Origin: Photorhabdus caribbeanensis
GTDB lineage: Bacteria; Pseudomonadota; Gammaproteobacteria; Enterobacterales; Enterobacteriaceae
Length of the DNA: 64,000 nt
Assembly: GCF_018448885.1 (NCBI RefSeq)
Contig: NZ_RCWB01000015.1
Coordinates: 43,370 to 107,369 of the forward strand
Reading direction: 5' to 3'
Shown: positions 22,016-31,020 of the stretch, piece after piece
How positions within the stretch are numbered: the stretch's first letter is position 1
Layout of the letters: each line of letters starts with the position of its first letter
Position numbers and translations under genes: made by a program
The notes under the pieces: generated by a model
Databases searched by the model: none
The model's input: only the letters and a program-made list of their open reading frames with translations
What the model was told of the DNA's origin: nothing

Positions 22016-23407
22016 TTGGAAAAGAAACTCGGTCTCACAGCTCTTACTGCTCTGGTACTCAGCTCTATGGTCGGTGCAGGCGTTTTCAGCTTACCGCAGA
22101 ATATGGCTGAAATCGCCAGCCCGGCAGCGTTAATGATTGGTTGGGGAATAACAGGTGTCGGTATCCTGTTCCTGGCTACTTCACTGTTATTGCTCTCTCG
22201 TCTTCGTCCGGATCTTGATGGCGGGATTTTCACTTATGCCAAAGAAGGCTTTGGTGAACTAATAGGCTTCTGTTCTGCCTGGGGATATTGGTTATGCGCA
22301 GTTGTTGCCAATGTTTCTTATCTAGTTATCGTTTTTGCCGCCCTAAGTTTCTTTACTGACAAAGAAGGCGCTGTCATCTTTGGTGATGGCAATACCTGGC
22401 AGTCCCTATTGGGAGAATCTATTCTACTCTGGTTCGTTCATTGGTTGGTACTCCGTGGCGTTCAAACCGCAGCCGGAATCAATAAATTGGCGACAATGGC
22501 AAAGTTGTTGCCTTTAGGTGCTTTCATCATACTTGCCGCCTTAGCCTTTAAAATGGATATCTTTGATCTCGATTTTAAAGGCATCGAGCTAGGGGTTCCT
22601 GTCTGGCAACAAGTAAAAGACACCATGTTGATTACCCTCTGGGTTTTTATCGGTATTGAAGGTGCTGTCGTAGTTTCAGCCAGAGCAAAAAAACGGGCAG
22701 ATGTTGGTATTGCAACCATGCTAGCTGTCGTTGCAGCATTAGCAATATACATCTTAGTCACCCTACTCTCCCTTGGATTAGTACCACGACCTGAATTAGC
22801 AGAAATACGCAACCCATCAATGGCAAACCTGATGGTGGGACTTGTTGGTTCCGCAGGTGAAATCATTATTGCCGCCGGATTGATTATCTCCGTCTGTGGT
22901 GCTTATCTGAGTTGGACGATCATGGCAGCAGAAGTGCCATTTATCGCTTCCCAACATGGCTCTTTTCCAAAAATATTTAGCCAGCAAAATCGCAATAATG
23001 CACCATCATCTTCATTGTGGTTCACTAATGGCGCCGTACAACTCTCTCTCATTTTAATCTGGTTAAGTGGAAGTAATTACAATTCATTACTGGCAATTGC
23101 ATCAGAGATGATTTTAGTGCCCTATTTCCTTGTCGGAGCATTTCTTTTAAAAGTCGCTTTTGAGCGTAGCAATAAAGGATTATTACTCATTGCCGTTGGA
23201 GCTTGTATTTATGGCATATGGCTACTTTATGCATCCGGTTTGATGAATTTACTATTGTCTGTTGTTCTCTATGCACCAGGTCTTATTGTTTTTCTGTATG
23301 TACGCCGTCAAAACCCACAGAAAAATAGCTTACATCTGGCTGAAAAGCTCACTATTGTCGTGTTGCTGGTAACAGCCATTCCTGCCACTGGGTTGCTAAT
23401 CAAGTAG
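22016..23407 (+). CDS. ydgI: APC-family amino-acid antiporter YdgI (ArcD-like)
   Basis: This 463-residue membrane protein has about twelve hydrophobic segments and closely follows E. coli YdgI throughout, e.g. SSMVGAGVFSLPQNMAEIA and DGGIFTYAKEGFGELIGFCS (in part). It belongs to the basic amino-acid/polyamine antiporter group (arginine/ornithine exchange is the usual prediction). The start codon is TTG, preceded by AGGAA; the family starts MEKKLGL, exactly here. In E. coli it neighbours ydgH; here darABC lies between. Confidence 0.92.
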   Translation: MEKKLGLTALTALVLSSMVGAGVFSLPQNMAEIASPAALMIGWGITGVGILFLATSLLLLSRLRPDLDGGIFTYAKEGFGELIGFCSAWGYWLCAVVANVSYLVIVFAALSFFTDKEGAVIFGDGNTWQSLLGESILLWFVHWLVLRGVQTAAGINKLATMAKLLPLGAFIILAALAFKMDIFDLDFKGIELGVPVWQQVKDTMLITLWVFIGIEGAVVVSARAKKRADVGIATMLAVVAALAIYILVTLLSLGLVPRPELAEIRNPSMANLMVGLVGSAGEIIIAAGLIISVCGAYLSWTIMAAEVPFIASQHGSFPKIFSQQNRNNAPSSSLWFTNGAVQLSLILIWLSGSNYNSLLAIASEMILVPYFLVGAFLLKVAFERSNKGLLLIAVGACIYGIWLLYASGLMNLLLSVVLYAPGLIVFLYVRRQNPQKNSLHLAEKLTIVVLLVTAIPATGLLIK

Positions 23408-23416
23408 TCCCGCCAG

Positions 23417-23457
23417 ATTCAGGCCATTACTTCCCTGTGATGGCTTTCTGAATTTTC
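23417..23457 (+). terminator. stem-loop after ydgI
   Basis: ATTCAGGCCAT pairs imperfectly with ATGGCTTTCTGAAT, followed by TTTT. It stands ten bases after the stop codon. Confidence 0.6.
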
Positions 23458-23591
23458 ATATAGCAGTTTGTTTGGTTTTTTATGGTTCTGTCATATTTTT
23501 GTTGGTGTTATCTTTAATAGTATGTTGTAACTAATATTGTTAATGTAATTTGATGGGTTTGGAAGAAAACCTCATCGTAAAAGAGTCGATG

Positions 23592-23630
23592 CTTGCCGTC
23601 GCGATGCATCTTGAAATCCATAGGATATAT
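23592..23630 (-). repeat. fragment of an intergenic palindromic repeat
   Basis: This 39-base stretch is the reverse complement, with about three differences, of the left end of the element at 48717-48842 (shared core GATGCATCTTGAAATCCATA). The rest of the element is missing, so this is a decayed or broken copy. Confidence 0.75.
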
Positions 23631-23808
23631 AACCTATTAGCGTGGTTTTTTGCATGGCTGGACCTCAAACCTCTATTCCAGATCATCATCGGCAAAGGTG
23701 TAAAACGGGTATCTATTTGTCCCTATTGAAGTCGTCTCTGCCTGGGGCATTCGCACCGTAACAAATTCAGTACGAACGCCCTAATAAAGACCTGATATTA
23801 TCTTTAAG

Positions 23809-24651
23809 TTATTTCAGTTTGTCGGCCCAATCCGCAATTGCATCCGCTGTTTCGATCGGCTTCTCAGCGGGTAATGCATGGCTGGCCCCTTCAATCACTG
23901 CGACAGTAACGCGGCTGCCAAACTCATCCTTCGCCTCCATTCGAGACGATTCAGGTCGAAACGGGTCTGAACCCGCCTGTAGATCGAGGATTGGCGCCGC
24001 CCCGCCAGCCCACCAATCCTTGCGATTGGTCAGCTCGCGCGCCGAGGACTGACTTTTTATGACATCAGAATGCCAACCCTCAAGCCAAGACGTTGGATCA
24101 TTGCCTTCCGCGAAGAAGGCAAGCCTAAGTTTCGTCAGCCGCTCCTCACGAGTGGATTTCGGATCACTAATCACCATAATCGCATCCGAGAGCTCCGAGG
24201 GCCAAGATTTCGCCGCCCCAGCCAAAAGCACTATACCGCGCGTCATTTCGGGATAATCCGAGGCAATTGTCTTAGCGATCCAGTGACCATAAGCATGCCC
24301 CACTACGATTGCCTTACCTCCTTCCGCCGCAACCACAGACGCAAAATCGTCGGCAAAGTCGTGGAAGGTCACATTTTCCATCGGACCGGTTGACCTTGAG
24401 ATTCCGCGTGGCTCCGGCAGTGCAACACGATAGCCTCGCATCGCCAGTCGATCCGCGAGTGGCGCGAATTCCGCTGTTCCTCGCCCGGTTGAAGCAATCA
24501 CCACAAGCAGTGGCCCCTCTCCACGCACCGAATATTCGATCGATGCCACGCCATTGGTAGCAATTTTTTGTTCTACATGCATGGCCGAAGCAGGATGCGC
24601 GGCTGCAAGCACGATGGATAAAAAGCCTAATATCAAGACGAACTGTTTCAT
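23809..24651 (-). CDS. secreted alpha/beta-hydrolase-fold protein, nucleophile Ser replaced by Ala
   Basis: This 280-residue protein starts with a signal peptide (MKQFVLILGFLSIVLAAAHP, likely cut after ASA). The alpha/beta hydrolase fold follows, but the nucleophile elbow reads GHAYG, with Ala120 where Ser is usual; the codon is GCT. Candidate acid and base are the Asp of AGSDPF and the His of GASHALP. The gene is clearly more GC-rich than its neighbours, which suggests transfer. Some proteobacterial hydrolases that I recall have GHAFG at this place, so the change may be ancestral to a subfamily. Substrate unknown. Confidence 0.8.
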   Translation of the reverse strand: MKQFVLILGFLSIVLAAAHPASAMHVEQKIATNGVASIEYSVRGEGPLLVVIASTGRGTAEFAPLADRLAMRGYRVALPEPRGISRSTGPMENVTFHDFADDFASVVAAEGGKAIVVGHAYGHWIAKTIASDYPEMTRGIVLLAGAAKSWPSELSDAIMVISDPKSTREERLTKLRLAFFAEGNDPTSWLEGWHSDVIKSQSSARELTNRKDWWAGGAAPILDLQAGSDPFRPESSRMEAKDEFGSRVTVAVIEGASHALPAEKPIETADAIADWADKLK

Positions 24652-25243
24652 TTTCCTCCCTTACAGGGTTAATTGTGTTGAGTACTTATAACGTTAACTA
24701 AGATAGGCATCGCTATAAACAATAAAATAGAAAGATCACATGAGAAAACTATAGAGTAGTTTTTTCCTGATAACTTACTCCATTAGAATAAAAACTTTCA
24801 AAGAGAAAATGATAGCAAGAGGTAATAACATCAAAATAATAGAACAAAAAAATAAATTCTTAAGCGTGATAAATTAATTGTGACATAAATCACAATTAAT
24901 TTTATAACCAATTATTAATTAAAAGATATTCTCATTAATTAGCATAATGATTTATTACATACAATAAATCACCTTAATATTAAAAAATAATCCTGTTTAA
25001 GCAACAAATACAGATAAAAGTCTTAAATACAACACATTATCCAGTCATTCTTTGGATTTTTCCTAATTAATCGCTATGATCACCCTGCTTTATCCCAAAA
25101 AAGACACAGTTTGAGTTATCGCTATTGTGATTGGGTAAAAGTCATAAATATTTACACGCTGTATTGATGTTTATACAGTTCCCATTAAATCAATATTTCT
25201 ATTTCCCTAACGCCATACTCGGCAGGGTTAGGATCTATTTAAA
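24652..25243. promoter_or_regulatory. 592-base control region upstream of the fimbrial operon
   Basis: AT-rich and without ORFs. It contains the CRP-like palindrome at 24871-24902 and must hold the fimbrial promoter. GGCAGGGTTAGGATC precedes the pilin ATG. I did not find paired inverted repeats that would mark an invertible promoter segment, nor a recombinase gene nearby. Confidence 0.45.
24871..24902. promoter_or_regulatory. CRP-type operator inside a perfect 13-bp-arm palindrome
   Basis: AAATTAATTGTGA-CATAAA-TCACAATTAATTT reads the same on both strands apart from the spacer (arms 24871-24883 and 24890-24902). The core TGTGA-N6-TCACA is the exact CRP consensus. It lies 340 bases before the pilin start. 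Confidence 0.65.
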
Positions 25244-25774
25244 ATGAAAGCTAAACTGATTATTTCATGCTTACTTGCATCTTCCGTATTTATTTCTGTA
25301 GCAAACGCAGCCGACGGAAAAATCAACTTTACAGGTAATATCATCGCAAATGCCTGTAAAATCGATACTGACTCTGCAAATCAAAACGTAAACATGGGAA
25401 CAATTAGCTCAAATGCATTTAGTGGTGTAGATAGTACCGCAGCAGCAACACCCTTTAGCATTAAAATGAGTGATTGCCCACCAGAATATACTCATGCACA
25501 AGTTAAATTTGACGGGCAAATAGATAGTAGAAATAACAATCTTCTGGCCTTATCCAATGATAAAGGCCATGACGTCGCCGATGGTGTTGCTATTGGTATC
25601 TATGAAGAAGATAACTCAACGCTGGTCCCTTTAGCAAAAGCTTCCAAATCTCAAGCTTTTACTGACCAAAAAACAGCAGAGTTAAAGTTCATTGCAAAAT
25701 ATGTTGCTACAGCTCAAGCAATTAGTCCAGGCTCAGGTGATGCAGTCGCCAATTTTACGATTGTTTATAACTAA
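25244..25774 (+). CDS. type 1-like fimbrial major subunit
   Basis: This 176-residue pilin has a signal peptide (MKAKLIISCLLASSVFISVA, cut after NAA/ADG), the conserved Cys pair (NACKID and SDCPPE) and the C-terminal beta-zipper FTIVYN with penultimate Tyr. It supplies the fimbrial shaft by donor-strand exchange. It is the first gene of a four-gene chaperone-usher operon. It does not clearly match a named Photorhabdus fimbria such as Mrf, so no symbol is given. Confidence 0.9.
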   Translation: MKAKLIISCLLASSVFISVANAADGKINFTGNIIANACKIDTDSANQNVNMGTISSNAFSGVDSTAAATPFSIKMSDCPPEYTHAQVKFDGQIDSRNNNLLALSNDKGHDVADGVAIGIYEEDNSTLVPLAKASKSQAFTDQKTAELKFIAKYVATAQAISPGSGDAVANFTIVYN

Positions 25775-25888
25775 GGCAGGCTAAATTTAGAACAAAGCTT
25801 CATTCACGTTTTGTTTCTAACAAAGCAGTACGGGGCATGGATGCCCATAAAATAACACATAAAAACACGATAAAACGGAGATGCTACC

Positions 25889-26563
25889 GTGCAGTATCAA
25901 CGCCTATTCACAATAATTTTTCTATATGTTATCAGTATAAATTTCGCTATCGCTGGTGTCGTCATTGGTGGAACTCGTGTTATTTATATGAGCGACAAAA
26001 AAGAAGCCTCCATTTCTATAAACAACCCAGAAAAAGATGCACCTTATCTGATCCAATCTTGGATCCAAGATGAAAATGATAATATGAAGTCCCCTTTCAT
26101 CGTTACTCCCCCCATCTTTAAACTCGCAGCAGGCCATGAAAATATCTTGCGTATTGTAAAAACAGAAAGTAACTTGCCTCAAGATCGGGAATCACTTTTT
26201 TGGTTAAATGTAAAGTCGATTCCTACCTCGGTGAAATCAGATCAGAATCAATTACAAATAACAGTTAAATCAAAGTTTAAATTATTTTACCGCCCTGCAA
26301 ATTTGGCGGAAAAGTCAAGTACCGCATACAAAGAGCTCAAATTTCGTACAGAAAATAACTCATTAATCGCAGAAAATCCTACACCTTACTTCATTTCATT
26401 CTCTTACCTTAAAGCAGATCAACATGAAATAAAACCTGCTGGTATGATTAAACCTTTTAGTCAACTAAGCTGGCCTCTGCCGGCAAAGAACATAAAGCAG
26501 GTAAATTGGAAAGCAATTAATGATTTTGGCGGTGTTACTGCCGAGGAAAAAACAGCCATTTAA
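25889..26563 (+). CDS. periplasmic fimbrial chaperone (PapD/FimC family)
   Basis: This 224-residue protein has a signal peptide (MQYQRLFTIIFLYVISINFA, cut near IAG). The first Ig-like domain contains GTRVIYMSDKKEASISINN and SWIQDEN, and the second contains the KLFYRP motif. The conserved chaperone basic residues (R in GTRVIY; K in VKSKFKLFYRP) that anchor the subunit C-terminus are present. The start is GTG with CGGAG upstream. It lies between pilin and usher as expected. Confidence 0.92.
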   Translation: MQYQRLFTIIFLYVISINFAIAGVVIGGTRVIYMSDKKEASISINNPEKDAPYLIQSWIQDENDNMKSPFIVTPPIFKLAAGHENILRIVKTESNLPQDRESLFWLNVKSIPTSVKSDQNQLQITVKSKFKLFYRPANLAEKSSTAYKELKFRTENNSLIAENPTPYFISFSYLKADQHEIKPAGMIKPFSQLSWPLPAKNIKQVNWKAINDFGGVTAEEKTAI

Positions 26564-26605
26564 TAAAACCGTTACATTACTTTACTCTATGCCAAAAAGT
26601 TAATT

Positions 26606-29146
26606 ATGGGAAAGTGCTCACAGCATAAGATTAATAAGCAACCATATGATATTGAACATTCATGGCTCTTATTATTGCCATTTATCGCTGCTGGCATATT
26701 TTTTTACCCTGCTAAAACTTATTCTGAAGATTATTTCAACATTCATGCACTGGAAATAGTTACTGATTCTGGTTCACCTGAAGATATTGATCTCTCTATT
26801 TTCACACAAGATGACTATCCACCCGGTATTTACTGGGTAGATATTTACCTTAATAAAGATAAAATAGATACCAGGAACGTAACCTTTGTCACGATAAATA
26901 ACAAATTGCTGCCCAAGCTGACAATTCAGCAATTACAGAATATGGGAGTAAAAATTGATACATTTCCAGAGCTGATCAGTTTACCACCAGAAACAGAGTT
27001 GTCTGATTTAAGTCAGTATATTCCATCAGCAAACACTCTCTTCAATTTTAGTCAACAAAGACTGGATATCAGTATTCCACAAGCAATGCTAAACAATCAG
27101 GCAAGAGGTTATGTTTCCCCCGAATTATGGCAGCAAGGATTAACTTCATTATTAATTAACTATAATTATAGCGGCTCAAATACCTGGCAAGATAACCCCT
27201 CTGGCTCCACGCAGACCCATTATCTAAATCTTCGAACAGGTGCTAATTGGCAAGCATGGCGTCTACGCAATTATTCTACCTATACCAGCCGTGACAAGAA
27301 TTGGAAAAGTATTAACACCTATTTACAACGAGATATTCACGCACTAAAAGGACAATTAACGCTAGGTGACAGCTTTACCCCCTCCTATATTTTTGAGGGC
27401 GTCCAATTCCGCGGCTTACAATTAGCTTCTGATGACAATATGTTACCAGACAGTTTACAAGGTTTCGCCCCTAGTGTTCGAGGAATTGCTCAAAGTAACG
27501 CTCAGGTTACAATCAAGCAAAACGGCTATATCATTTATCAAACTTATGTTTCACCGGGTCCATTTGTCATTAATGACCTTTTCCCAACCACAACAAGTGG
27601 AGATTTGGAAGTTATCATTAAGGAAGCAGATGGTCAGGAATACCGATCTACTCAATCCTTTTCAACTATACCGATTATGTTACGAGAAGGCGGTCTCCAA
27701 TATTCGATAACACTGGGCCAATACCAATCATCAAATCATCATGGGCGAGAACCTAATTTTATCCAAAGTGCATTAGTCCATGGTTTTTCTAATAATATCA
27801 CTACCTATGGCGGTACGATTTTTTCAAAAGATTATCAATCCGTCGCTTTAGGATCAGGTTATAACCTTGGTATATTGGGTTCTCTCTCTTTTGACATTAC
27901 TCATGCTAACACTGATTTACCATCCAATATAAGTACCAAAGGGCAATCTTATCGTTTTCAATATGCAAAAGATCTTTCATTAACAGGAACTAATTTTACT
28001 TTGGCTGGCTATCGCTATTCGACACGTGGTTTTTACGATTTTAAAGAAGCCAATGACATAGATGATGCTAATAAAAGTGACTGGCGTTACCGCACCAATA
28101 AAAGAAGTAAATTGCAACTGCATATTAATCAATCTTTAGGAAATTTCGGCAGTTTATATCTGTCCGCTCTTCAACAAAATTATTGGCAACAACCTGGCTA
28201 TGAACGTAATATCAACGCAGGTTATAGCATCAATTATAATAATATTAATTACAGTCTGAATTATACCTATAGCCAACTTCCAGATGCGGATAAAAATGAG
28301 CAGCTTTTTTCATTCAGCATACAGATCCCATTAGATCGCTGGCTAAAGAACAGCTGGACCAGTTACAATTTCAATACCAATAAAAACAAGGATATTTCCC
28401 ACCAAATCGGTTTAAGCGGCACCGCGCTGGAAGATAATAATTTAATCTATAGCTTGCAGCAGAGTTACACAAATCACGGTACCGGCGCTGGCGGTCATAT
28501 TCATGCGGAATATAAAGGCGCTTATGGTCAACTTAGTACCGGTTATAGCTATGATCGCCATTCTCACCAATTGAATTATGGCCTTCAAGGGGGCATTGTC
28601 GCTCACCCATACGGTATTACTCTTTCACAACATTTGGGAGATACATTAGCATTAGTCCGGGCTGATGGCGCTCAAGGAATAAAGATCCAAAATAATGTTG
28701 GTATTGCCACCGATTGGAATGGTTATGCGGTTATTCCTTATGTCAGCAGTTACCGGAAAAATCGGATTGCATTGGATACTCATTCATTAGCAGATAATGT
28801 CGATATTGACGTTAATACTCAAACCGTTATTCCTACTCGGGGGGCATTAGTTCTGGCCGATTTTAAAACCCGGATAGGTCACAGAGTTCTCATCAATCTC
28901 TACTATCAAGAAAATCCGATTCCTTTTGGCGCGGTTGTCACGTTAGAAAAACACCATGACATTGATGAGATAAACAGCGCGATTGTCAGTCACGAAGGGC
29001 AAGTTTACCTCACTGGTCTACCCGATAGTGGACAATTATTAGTTAAATGGGGTTATAAAGATATTCAGGAATGTGTCGTTAATTATAAATTACCAGAAAA
29101 AAGTCCTTTATCCGGTATTTATATAATATCAGCGCACTGTAAATAA
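26606..29146 (+). CDS. outer-membrane fimbrial usher (FimD/PapC family)
   Basis: The 846-residue protein has an N-terminal membrane-spanning leader after a charged stretch, then the periplasmic domain (FNIHALE, about 45-165), the beta-barrel with plug, and two C-terminal domains. Landmarks are GLQLASDDNMLPDSLQGFAP (in part), PGPFVINDL and the C-terminal Cys pair around QECVV and SAHCK. Length is normal. It forms the secretion pore for the pilus. It starts 42 bases after the chaperone. Confidence 0.95.
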   Translation: MGKCSQHKINKQPYDIEHSWLLLLPFIAAGIFFYPAKTYSEDYFNIHALEIVTDSGSPEDIDLSIFTQDDYPPGIYWVDIYLNKDKIDTRNVTFVTINNKLLPKLTIQQLQNMGVKIDTFPELISLPPETELSDLSQYIPSANTLFNFSQQRLDISIPQAMLNNQARGYVSPELWQQGLTSLLINYNYSGSNTWQDNPSGSTQTHYLNLRTGANWQAWRLRNYSTYTSRDKNWKSINTYLQRDIHALKGQLTLGDSFTPSYIFEGVQFRGLQLASDDNMLPDSLQGFAPSVRGIAQSNAQVTIKQNGYIIYQTYVSPGPFVINDLFPTTTSGDLEVIIKEADGQEYRSTQSFSTIPIMLREGGLQYSITLGQYQSSNHHGREPNFIQSALVHGFSNNITTYGGTIFSKDYQSVALGSGYNLGILGSLSFDITHANTDLPSNISTKGQSYRFQYAKDLSLTGTNFTLAGYRYSTRGFYDFKEANDIDDANKSDWRYRTNKRSKLQLHINQSLGNFGSLYLSALQQNYWQQPGYERNINAGYSINYNNINYSLNYTYSQLPDADKNEQLFSFSIQIPLDRWLKNSWTSYNFNTNKNKDISHQIGLSGTALEDNNLIYSLQQSYTNHGTGAGGHIHAEYKGAYGQLSTGYSYDRHSHQLNYGLQGGIVAHPYGITLSQHLGDTLALVRADGAQGIKIQNNVGIATDWNGYAVIPYVSSYRKNRIALDTHSLADNVDIDVNTQTVIPTRGALVLADFKTRIGHRVLINLYYQENPIPFGAVVTLEKHHDIDEINSAIVSHEGQVYLTGLPDSGQLLVKWGYKDIQECVVNYKLPEKSPLSGIYIISAHCK

Positions 29147-29165
29147 CCACCCACAGGAAAACGCT

Positions 29166-30158
29166 ATGTTTAATATTTACAATAAACTTAAATATTTTCT
29201 CATTATCACCAATTTATTAACCGGTTCGATAGTCAGTTCTTATAGTTTTGCCGCTAACTGCCAGTTTGAGAAAGGATTTAAACCAGAAATCACTCATCTC
29301 TCCTTTGGAACCTTATATGTCCCAAGAGATCAACCTATTGGCACAACCATTTACGAATATCGTGCAGAGGAATTAGACAATAAAAACAATATCTTCTATT
29401 GCGATACAAACGTTAATACATCATGGGGATATACATCCTATAAAAGTGCGGATTATAACAAGGATGCGATTTACGAATCCGGTGTCCCCGGTGTTGGTAT
29501 CAGAATAAATACCTGGGGTCCCGGCTATGGTATCGACTGGTTACCGCGTATTGCTAATAATCCTGTAAGCTGCGACAATTCTGGTCGTTGGTATTGTGGT
29601 AAAACATGGGGTTATCTGACAATCCAGCTAATAAAAATAGCACCAACAACAGGTTCTGGTTTTGTCAGAAACGAACAATTAATTCAGGCTCGGGTAAATA
29701 ATCATATCGTGCATACTTACCGTTTGGGAAATACCCGAATTATTACTAAAAGTTGTTCACTGAAAAATAGCAACATTACTGTTCCTATGGGTGATATTAA
29801 AAAAATCGATTTTTCTGGTATTAACAGCACCGCAGGAGGAAAAGATTTTGAGATTATTTTAGATTGTGATGATGATGTCCAGATTCAATTAATGCTTGAT
29901 GGCAAGAGAGCAAAAAATAACTTATATCATGTCTGGGCGCTTGATCAAAATGATAATCGCACAACTGCTTCCGGTGTGGGTATGCAAATTCTTTACAACA
30001 ACCAACCTGTCATTATCCATTCACAAATAAATATTGGTAATAGCTATTCAGGCGGGAAGTTATCTATCCCTTTACACGCCCGCTATTTTCAGACCGATCG
30101 CAATATTACCCCTGGGCAGGCAAATGTAACCGCAACCATGACATTAACTTATCAGTAA
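29166..30158 (+). CDS. two-domain fimbrial tip adhesin
   Basis: The 330-residue protein begins with a signal peptide (ending SYSFAA). An N-terminal Cys- and aromatic-rich domain of about 170 residues (CQFEKG, WGYTSY, WYCGKTWGYL) looks like a receptor-binding lectin domain. The C-terminal pilin domain begins near CSLKNSNITVPMGDI and ends MTLTYQ. This is the FimH/PapG type of architecture. It is the last operon gene, 20 bases after the usher. The ligand is unknown. Confidence 0.87.
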   Translation: MFNIYNKLKYFLIITNLLTGSIVSSYSFAANCQFEKGFKPEITHLSFGTLYVPRDQPIGTTIYEYRAEELDNKNNIFYCDTNVNTSWGYTSYKSADYNKDAIYESGVPGVGIRINTWGPGYGIDWLPRIANNPVSCDNSGRWYCGKTWGYLTIQLIKIAPTTGSGFVRNEQLIQARVNNHIVHTYRLGNTRIITKSCSLKNSNITVPMGDIKKIDFSGINSTAGGKDFEIILDCDDDVQIQLMLDGKRAKNNLYHVWALDQNDNRTTASGVGMQILYNNQPVIIHSQINIGNSYSGGKLSIPLHARYFQTDRNITPGQANVTATMTLTYQ

Positions 30159-30654
30159 TAAATTTGTCTGCATCAGTTATAGAAAGTTTATTTCTTGGCT
30201 GATGCGCTGTTATTTTATTAGTTTTATCTGAAAAAGTTTTGAGAAAATTCAGCAGATTATGCCCACTAATTCACATGTTATGTGTTAGTAATAATAGCAT
30301 CAATTGCTGAGAGAGTTTATCCTCGTGAAATGACAACATTACATATAAAATCTTTTTTCTTTATTTTATTAGAGTCAAGGAATGTAATAACCGGAGTAAA
30401 TACGCAATATTTATCACCATTGATATCAACTAGCGGCGTAATACGTTTACAAGTTAATTCCATTTCTCCTATTGAAGTCAGAAGCCGATAAGTTCATATT
30501 CAGGCTACGGGCTGCGTCTACCAGATCTGTTGTGAGGTATATTAGTTTCATAAATTAATTTACAAAAAATTTCTTTTATTTACAAAATTATGCTTTTAAA
30601 AATGTTTATTAAGTTTAAAGTTAAATTTATTAATATTTACTAATGGAAACAAGT
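30159..30654. other. gap between adhesin and effector gene
   Basis: A terminator-like hairpin follows the fimbrial operon (30170-30205). The remaining 450 bases are AT-rich with no ORF that I support. The effector promoter should lie in the final 150 bases. Confidence 0.45.
30170..30205 (+). terminator. terminator of the fimbrial operon
   Basis: GCATCAG...AGAAA and TTTCT...CTGATGC form a two-part stem 12 bases after the adhesin stop, followed by a T-rich tail. Confidence 0.6.
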
Positions 30655-31020
30655 ATGACTTGGCAATATTCACAAAGCACTGGTGTACTTACACATAATG
30701 GCTCTTTTATTGCAAAAGGCTATAGCGGTCATGGCGCAGGGTTGAATAACCCATCCATGCAGGACGCATATTTAACAGGACCTATACCACAAGGTCATTA
30801 TAGAATTAACGGATACAATAATCATAAGGGCCCATATACTGTAAAACTCATTCCCATTTTAGGAACAAACACTTATGGGAGAGATGCTTTTAGAATCCAC
30901 GGAGATAGAAATGATGGTTCATATCATCAAGCTTCTGAGGGGTGTATCGTTATAAACGGGGCAGAATTGAGAAAAAGTATTGCTTCATCCAGTGATGATA
31001 TATTAGTTGTAGTACCATGA
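30655..31020 (+). CDS. Tlde1/DUF2778-type peptidoglycan L,D-peptidase effector
   Basis: This 121-residue protein has the DUF2778 start TWQYSQSTGVLTHNG and the catalytic pattern FRIHGDRN (His82) ... ASEGCIVIN (Cys97), the L,D-transpeptidase-like His/Cys pair. Salmonella Tlde1 is a type VI secretion effector that trims and edits tetrapeptides of target cells. There is no signal peptide, as expected for a secreted cargo. I chose the ATG at 30655 because GGAA lies six bases ahead and the family begins MTW; an in-frame ATG at 30643 is the alternative. No VgrG, Hcp or PAAR gene is close, so it is an orphan cargo. Confidence 0.82.
   Translation: MTWQYSQSTGVLTHNGSFIAKGYSGHGAGLNNPSMQDAYLTGPIPQGHYRINGYNNHKGPYTVKLIPILGTNTYGRDAFRIHGDRNDGSYHQASEGCIVINGAELRKSIASSSDDILVVVP

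Larger units (their letters stand above)
23408..23808. other. gap after ydgI with terminator and repeat fragment
   Basis: A stem-loop lies at 23417-23457 and a partial copy of the intergenic repeat seen at 48717 lies at 23592-23630. The remainder has short phrases that do not form an ORF. I see no gene. Confidence 0.5.

Noticed and set aside
21921..22133. 70-codon ORF overlapping the start of ydgI
   Set aside because: It runs out of frame through the conserved N-terminus of ydgI, and its sequence is not protein-like past the overlap.
24652..25243. Invertible (phase-variable) fimbrial promoter
   Set aside because: No pair of long inverted repeats flanks the promoter region and no recombinase gene is near. 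The one strong palindrome has a six-base centre and fits CRP.
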